A stretch of 35,357 nucleotides of DNA from CAYJEQ01 sp964371155. Its GTDB lineage: Bacteria; Bacillota; Clostridia; Oscillospirales; Ruminococcaceae. The DNA lies in the NCBI GenBank assembly GCA_964371155.1, contig CAYJLI010000024.1, positions 1 to 35,357 on the forward strand, read 5' to 3'. Positions 32,313 through 35,357 of this stretch are shown here, piece after piece. The position numbers and the translations under genes are program-made. Each line of letters begins with the position of its first letter. Position 1 is the first letter of the stretch. The notes beneath the pieces are model-generated. The model worked only from the letters and a program-made list of their open reading frames with translations. It was not told where the DNA came from and ran no database searches.

Positions 32313-32328
32313 GGAATGGAGCATTGAG

Positions 32329-34107
32329 ATGAGAAAGACAAAAATTATATGCACCCTCGGCCCGGCAGTGGACGGTGCTGAGAAAATTGCACAGCTTATT
32401 GATGCTGGCATGAATGTAGCGAGGTTTAATTTCTCGCATGGAAGTTACGAGGAGCATTTAAAAAGATTTAATGATGTGGATAAAATCCGCAAAGGAAAAA
32501 ATCTTCCAATAGGCACTATGCTCGACACCAAAGGCCCCGAAATAAGGCTTACCACATTTGAAAATGATAAAATCACCTTGGTTGCGGGCAATACATTCAC
32601 ACTCACAAACGACATTTCGATAATCGGAAACGAAGAGCGTGCGGCAATAACTTATGAGGGCTTATGCGAAGATGTTGATGTAGGGCAGCGCATTTTGATT
32701 GATGATGGGCTAATAGAGCTTAAAGTAACCGAAATAAACGGCGGAGATATTGTCTGCACTGTTATAAATGGCGGTAATGTTTCAAACAAAAAAAGTGTAA
32801 ATGTCCCAGGACTTTCGCTATCACTTCCCTATATAAGTGATAAAGATTACAATGATATAAAATTTGGCATAGAAACAGGCTTTGATTTCATAGCCGCATC
32901 TTTTGCAAGAACTGCGCAAGATATTTTGGATATTCGTCACATTTTGGATGAACATAATTGTAAGACCATTAAAATCATCGCTAAGATTGAAAATGTGCAG
33001 GGTGTGGAAAACATTGATGAAATCATTCATGTTTCCGACGGCATCATGGTTGCAAGAGGAGATATGGGGGTTGAAATCCCGTTTGAAGAAGTGCCCATTA
33101 TCCAAAAGATGATTATTAAGAAATCGTATGGCGCAGGCAAACATGTAATTACCGCCACCCAAATGCTTGACTCAATGATGAAAAACCCCAGACCCACAAG
33201 GGCTGAGGCTACCGATGTGGCAAATGCCATCTATGACGGCACAAGTGCTATTATGCTCTCAGGCGAAACAGCGGCGGGCAAATATCCTCTTGAATCTGTA
33301 AGGACTATGGCAACAATTGCAAGCCGAACTGAGCAGGCGATAAACTATAAAAAACGCTATTTCTCACCTAATTATGATATAAATAAAGCAAGGGATGTAA
33401 CTTATGCCATCTCACATGCTACCTGTACTACTGCATATGATGTAAACGCTTCGGCGATTATCACTGTTACTGAATCAGGCTATACCGCAAGGATGTGCTC
33501 AAGGTTTAGGGTGGGAATTCCAATAGTGGCGTCCACACCATCAATAAGCACATTCTATCATTTGAGTATGTCGTGGGGAGTTGTCCCACTTATGATTGAA
33601 GAGAAAAATGATTATGAATCACTCTTCGCCTCGGCAATCTCAGCCGCAAAAGAAGCTGATCTATGCCATGATGGCGATTTACTTGTACTAACCGCTGGTG
33701 TACCAATAGGTATTTCCGGTACTACCAATCTTTTAAAGGTGCAGATGGTTGGTGATGTGCTTGTTTCAGGCACTCCGGTAGCAGGTGAAACTGTTATAGG
33801 AAAACTTTGCATATGCCAGACTGCCGAAGAGGCAGCAAAGAAATTTAACTCGGGCGATATCTTAGTTTTACCGAGAACACAGGACTCTCTTATCCCAATA
33901 ATTATGCGTGCCTCGGGGCTTGTAGTCGAAGAGGACGGCGCATATTCACATGCGGCAAACTTTGGCAAAACCTTAAACATACCCGTTATAGTGGGTGCAA
34001 ATAAGGCTACACAAATATTGAAAAACGGTACTACCGCTAAACTTGATGCTAAAAAAGGTATCGTTTCAAATATATCAACACCTATAAATAATAAAGGAGC
34101 AAATTAA
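32329..34107 (+). CDS. pyk: Pyruvate kinase with C-terminal PEP-utilizer-like domain
   Basis: A 592-residue glycolytic enzyme converting PEP and ADP to pyruvate and ATP in the cytoplasm. Catalytic features: MLDTKGPEIR at 64-73, IAKIEN with K220/E222, the signature ARGDMGVE at 242-249, ATQMLDSM at 276-283 and NPRPTRAE from 286. The B domain spans about 70-165 and the C domain ends near 475. The final 110 residues, with GDILVLPRTQDSLIPIIMRA and SHAANFGKTLNIPVIVGA, are the extra PEP-utilizer-like domain of Bacillus-type pyruvate kinases. I chose ATG 32329, with GGAG seven bases before it; the in-frame ATG 32236 lies in a structured leader without a ribosome site. The sortase gene follows after three bases. 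Confidence 0.95.
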   Translation: MRKTKIICTLGPAVDGAEKIAQLIDAGMNVARFNFSHGSYEEHLKRFNDVDKIRKGKNLPIGTMLDTKGPEIRLTTFENDKITLVAGNTFTLTNDISIIGNEERAAITYEGLCEDVDVGQRILIDDGLIELKVTEINGGDIVCTVINGGNVSNKKSVNVPGLSLSLPYISDKDYNDIKFGIETGFDFIAASFARTAQDILDIRHILDEHNCKTIKIIAKIENVQGVENIDEIIHVSDGIMVARGDMGVEIPFEEVPIIQKMIIKKSYGAGKHVITATQMLDSMMKNPRPTRAEATDVANAIYDGTSAIMLSGETAAGKYPLESVRTMATIASRTEQAINYKKRYFSPNYDINKARDVTYAISHATCTTAYDVNASAIITVTESGYTARMCSRFRVGIPIVASTPSISTFYHLSMSWGVVPLMIEEKNDYESLFASAISAAKEADLCHDGDLLVLTAGVPIGISGTTNLLKVQMVGDVLVSGTPVAGETVIGKLCICQTAEEAAKKFNSGDILVLPRTQDSLIPIIMRASGLVVEEDGAYSHAANFGKTLNIPVIVGANKATQILKNGTTAKLDAKKGIVSNISTPINNKGAN

Positions 34108-34110
34108 AAA

Positions 34111-35010
34111 ATGAGCAAAAATTTAAAGAAATTACTATGCGCAATACTCGCTACGGCGACTATACTTTCCTTCACAGCATGTAGCAGCAGGGACGAGGAA
34201 GACCCTTCCTCCGATACTTCCGACGAAAGCTCAACATCCCAGCCAATAGGCGATGATGTAGACGAGCCAGACGCTTCCGAGGATTCCGAAAGCGTTGAGC
34301 CTGAAGAGCCTGAAGCAGAAACTTTAAACAAATTAGAAGCGGCAATAGCACAAAACGACGATGTTAAGGGTTGGATTACAATTCCTAACACCGAAATCGA
34401 CAATGAAATTCTGCAAAACACAAATCCAAACCTCTCTTTAGTGGACAGAAACCTCTACTACGAGAGAAGGGACATCACAGAAGCTTATAACTGGTATGGT
34501 TGTTACTTCTTAGATGCGGGCAATGTGCTCACAGATAGAAACTCACTAACTGCAAACACCATCATTTATGGACACAACATGGATGACGATCCAAATGGCA
34601 AGAAATTTGCACAGCTAACAAACTATCTTGACATTGAGTTTGCTAAAAACAACCCATACATCTATGTTTCAACAGAAACCGATGAAATGGTATTCCAAGT
34701 GTTCTCCGTATTCTATACGGACACAAGCTTCCAGTACCACCTTGAAAAACCAGATGCTACAACACTTCAGGGCATAATTGATGGTGGTATTGAGCGTTCT
34801 GAGCACATCTATGATGTGGATGTTGATTCGGGCGATAAAATTCTTACACTTTCCACCTGCACCTATGTATTCCCAGGCGGTGAAAATAATAAGGAACAAC
34901 GCCTTGTAATCCAAGCTAAACTTTTAGCACCGGGTGAAGATACAGCTACTACTGTAACTGTTACTGACAACCCATCACCAAAGCAACCAACATTCTCAAA
35001 GCAATATTAA
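34111..35010 (+). CDS. Class B sortase with predicted lipoprotein anchor
   Basis: A 299-residue transpeptidase that would join surface proteins to the peptidoglycan. The signal peptide ends FTAC with C24, predicting lipidation, and is followed by a long disordered acidic linker (25-70). The sortase B domain (about 72-272) opens with DDVKGWITIPNTEIDNEI and contains catalytic H155 in IIYGHNMDDDPNGKKF, C250 in TLSTCTYVF and R264 in EQRLVIQ. The residues needed for activity are present. Most sortases are held by an uncleaved N-terminal helix, so a lipobox is unusual. The gene starts three bases after the pyk stop and shares its terminator, so it is cotranscribed with a glycolytic gene. No clear NPxTx sorting substrate is seen in the window. 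Confidence 0.9.
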   Translation: MSKNLKKLLCAILATATILSFTACSSRDEEDPSSDTSDESSTSQPIGDDVDEPDASEDSESVEPEEPEAETLNKLEAAIAQNDDVKGWITIPNTEIDNEILQNTNPNLSLVDRNLYYERRDITEAYNWYGCYFLDAGNVLTDRNSLTANTIIYGHNMDDDPNGKKFAQLTNYLDIEFAKNNPYIYVSTETDEMVFQVFSVFYTDTSFQYHLEKPDATTLQGIIDGGIERSEHIYDVDVDSGDKILTLSTCTYVFPGGENNKEQRLVIQAKLLAPGEDTATTVTVTDNPSPKQPTFSKQY

Positions 35011-35025
35011 TTAGCATATTTTTTA

Positions 35026-35060
35026 AAAATCCCTCAGCCGACGGTTGGGGGATTTTCTTT
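35026..35060 (+). terminator. Terminator of the pyk-sortase operon
   Basis: AAAATCCCTCAGCC (35026-35039), loop GAC, GGTTGGGGGATTTT (35043-35056), then CTTT. A 14-bp stem with two G-U pairs, directly after the sortase stop. Confidence 0.88.
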
Positions 35061-35240
35061 GTGTAATACCGTCGTTCTAAGCAGAACACTCCTTAAACCA
35101 GTGAATTATAAGTGCAACTCCTGAGTTTTTTAGAATTTAAAAATGGCTGTTTAGGGGGGCATTACGAAAATCAACTGCAATAAAAATTACGATTATAGCT
35201 TTTCACCACTAAAAAATATAAATAAATCTGAAATGAGCTA

Positions 35241-35269
35241 TTGCAAAAATATGACGAATAGATTATAAT
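35241..35269 (+). promoter_or_regulatory. Promoter of the gene at the right edge
   Basis: TTGCAA (35241-35246), 17 bases, TATAAT (35264-35269), about 55 bases before the start codon. It separates the last gene from the pyk-sortase operon. Confidence 0.75.
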
Positions 35270-35323
35270 TCCGTTAAGGATAAATTATCCATTATAAAAA
35301 ATAAAAATATGGAGGAATTAAAA

Positions 35324-35357
35324 ATGTTTAAGAAAATTTTAGCTTCTGCACTTGCAG
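35324..35357 (+). CDS. N-terminus of an exported protein, cut by the window edge
   Basis: GGAGGAAT (35311-35318) precedes ATG 35324. The visible 11 codons, MFKKILASALA, are the start of a signal peptide. The rest lies outside the window, so the product is unknown; a sortase substrate is one possibility, since the gene follows the sortase operon. Confidence 0.7.
   Translation, partial: MFKKILASALA

Larger units (their letters stand above)
31715..32328. other. Long divergent region between the GntR operon and pyruvate kinase
   Basis: About 610 bases. From the left: the GntR promoter and operator, the orphan hairpin at 31891-31941, a very AT-rich stretch with the pyk promoter, and a more GC-rich structured segment (32240-32320). 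An open frame on the minus strand at 31642-31947 overlaps the GntR start and the promoter and is not credible. Confidence 0.65.

Noticed and set aside
32236..32328. N-terminal extension of pyruvate kinase from ATG 32236
   Set aside because: The standard start of the family (RKTKIICTLGP) follows ATG 32329, which has a proper GGAG; the extension lies in a structured leader without a ribosome site.
1..35357. CRISPR array, tRNA, rRNA, transposase or prophage genes
   Set aside because: No regularly spaced repeats, cloverleaf or tRNA 3' ends, rRNA-like sequence, or integrase/transposase/structural phage proteins were found on either strand by eye.

Overview
The window reads as chromosomal DNA of a low-GC, anaerobic member of the Bacillota, most likely class Clostridia and possibly host-associated. 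The grounds are strong Shine-Dalgarno sequences, TTG/GTG starts, consensus sigma-A promoters, a YtrA-type GntR/ABC operon, a class B sortase, and a long pyruvate kinase with an extra C-terminal PEP-utilizer-like domain. Genus cannot be resolved from sequence alone. No rRNA, tRNA, CRISPR, prophage or transposase gene was seen. Two runs of exactly 100 N (7154-7253 and 16982-17081) are scaffold gaps. Each is flanked by an exact 55-bp duplication, the signature of contigs overlapping by one assembler k-mer, so neither break is biological.

Region 1 (1-6600): an apparent five-gene operon (two small polytopic membrane proteins, an AbgB-like M20 amidohydrolase, an ornithine-cyclodeaminase-like reductase, a MalY/PatB-type C-S lyase), followed by a GntR/FCD regulator with its own promoter. 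It looks like uptake and breakdown of an N-acylated amino acid, plausibly a cysteine S-conjugate. Region 2 (6600-14944): a second M20 amidohydrolase heads a complete Dpp/Opp peptide ABC operon on the minus strand, divergent from a LysR regulator. dppF looks broken only because of the first gap. Region 3 (14945-17331): a two-gene module, a TPR-like protein with three C-terminal membrane helices overlapping a PP2C-type phosphatase, followed by a repeat element bounded by perfect 22-bp inverted repeats that contains the second gap. Region 4 (17332-20743): a YeiH-family exporter and a second ornithine-cyclodeaminase-like enzyme, divergent from a second LysR gene. Region 5 (20744-23952): a tripartite tricarboxylate transporter, tctA-tctB-tctC in coordinate order, transcribed tctC first.

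Region 6 (24300-31714, minus strand): an envelope methionine sulfoxide reductase fusion lipoprotein (MsrA-MsrB), a secreted acidic protein of unknown function, a small membrane protein, and a GntR-ABC ATPase-ABC permease operon with a clear self-operator. Region 7 (31715-35357): a long AT-rich leader ending in a compact potential pseudoknot just before pyruvate kinase, then a lipoprotein class B sortase, a terminator, and the first codons of another exported protein.

The common theme is import and hydrolysis of amino-acid or peptide derivatives: two M20 enzymes, two cyclodeaminase-like enzymes, a C-S lyase, and peptide and carboxylate transporters, each unit with its own transcription factor. 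The best candidates for something undescribed are the TPR-membrane/PP2C pair, the membrane pair of the first operon, the pyk leader RNA and the inverted-repeat element.
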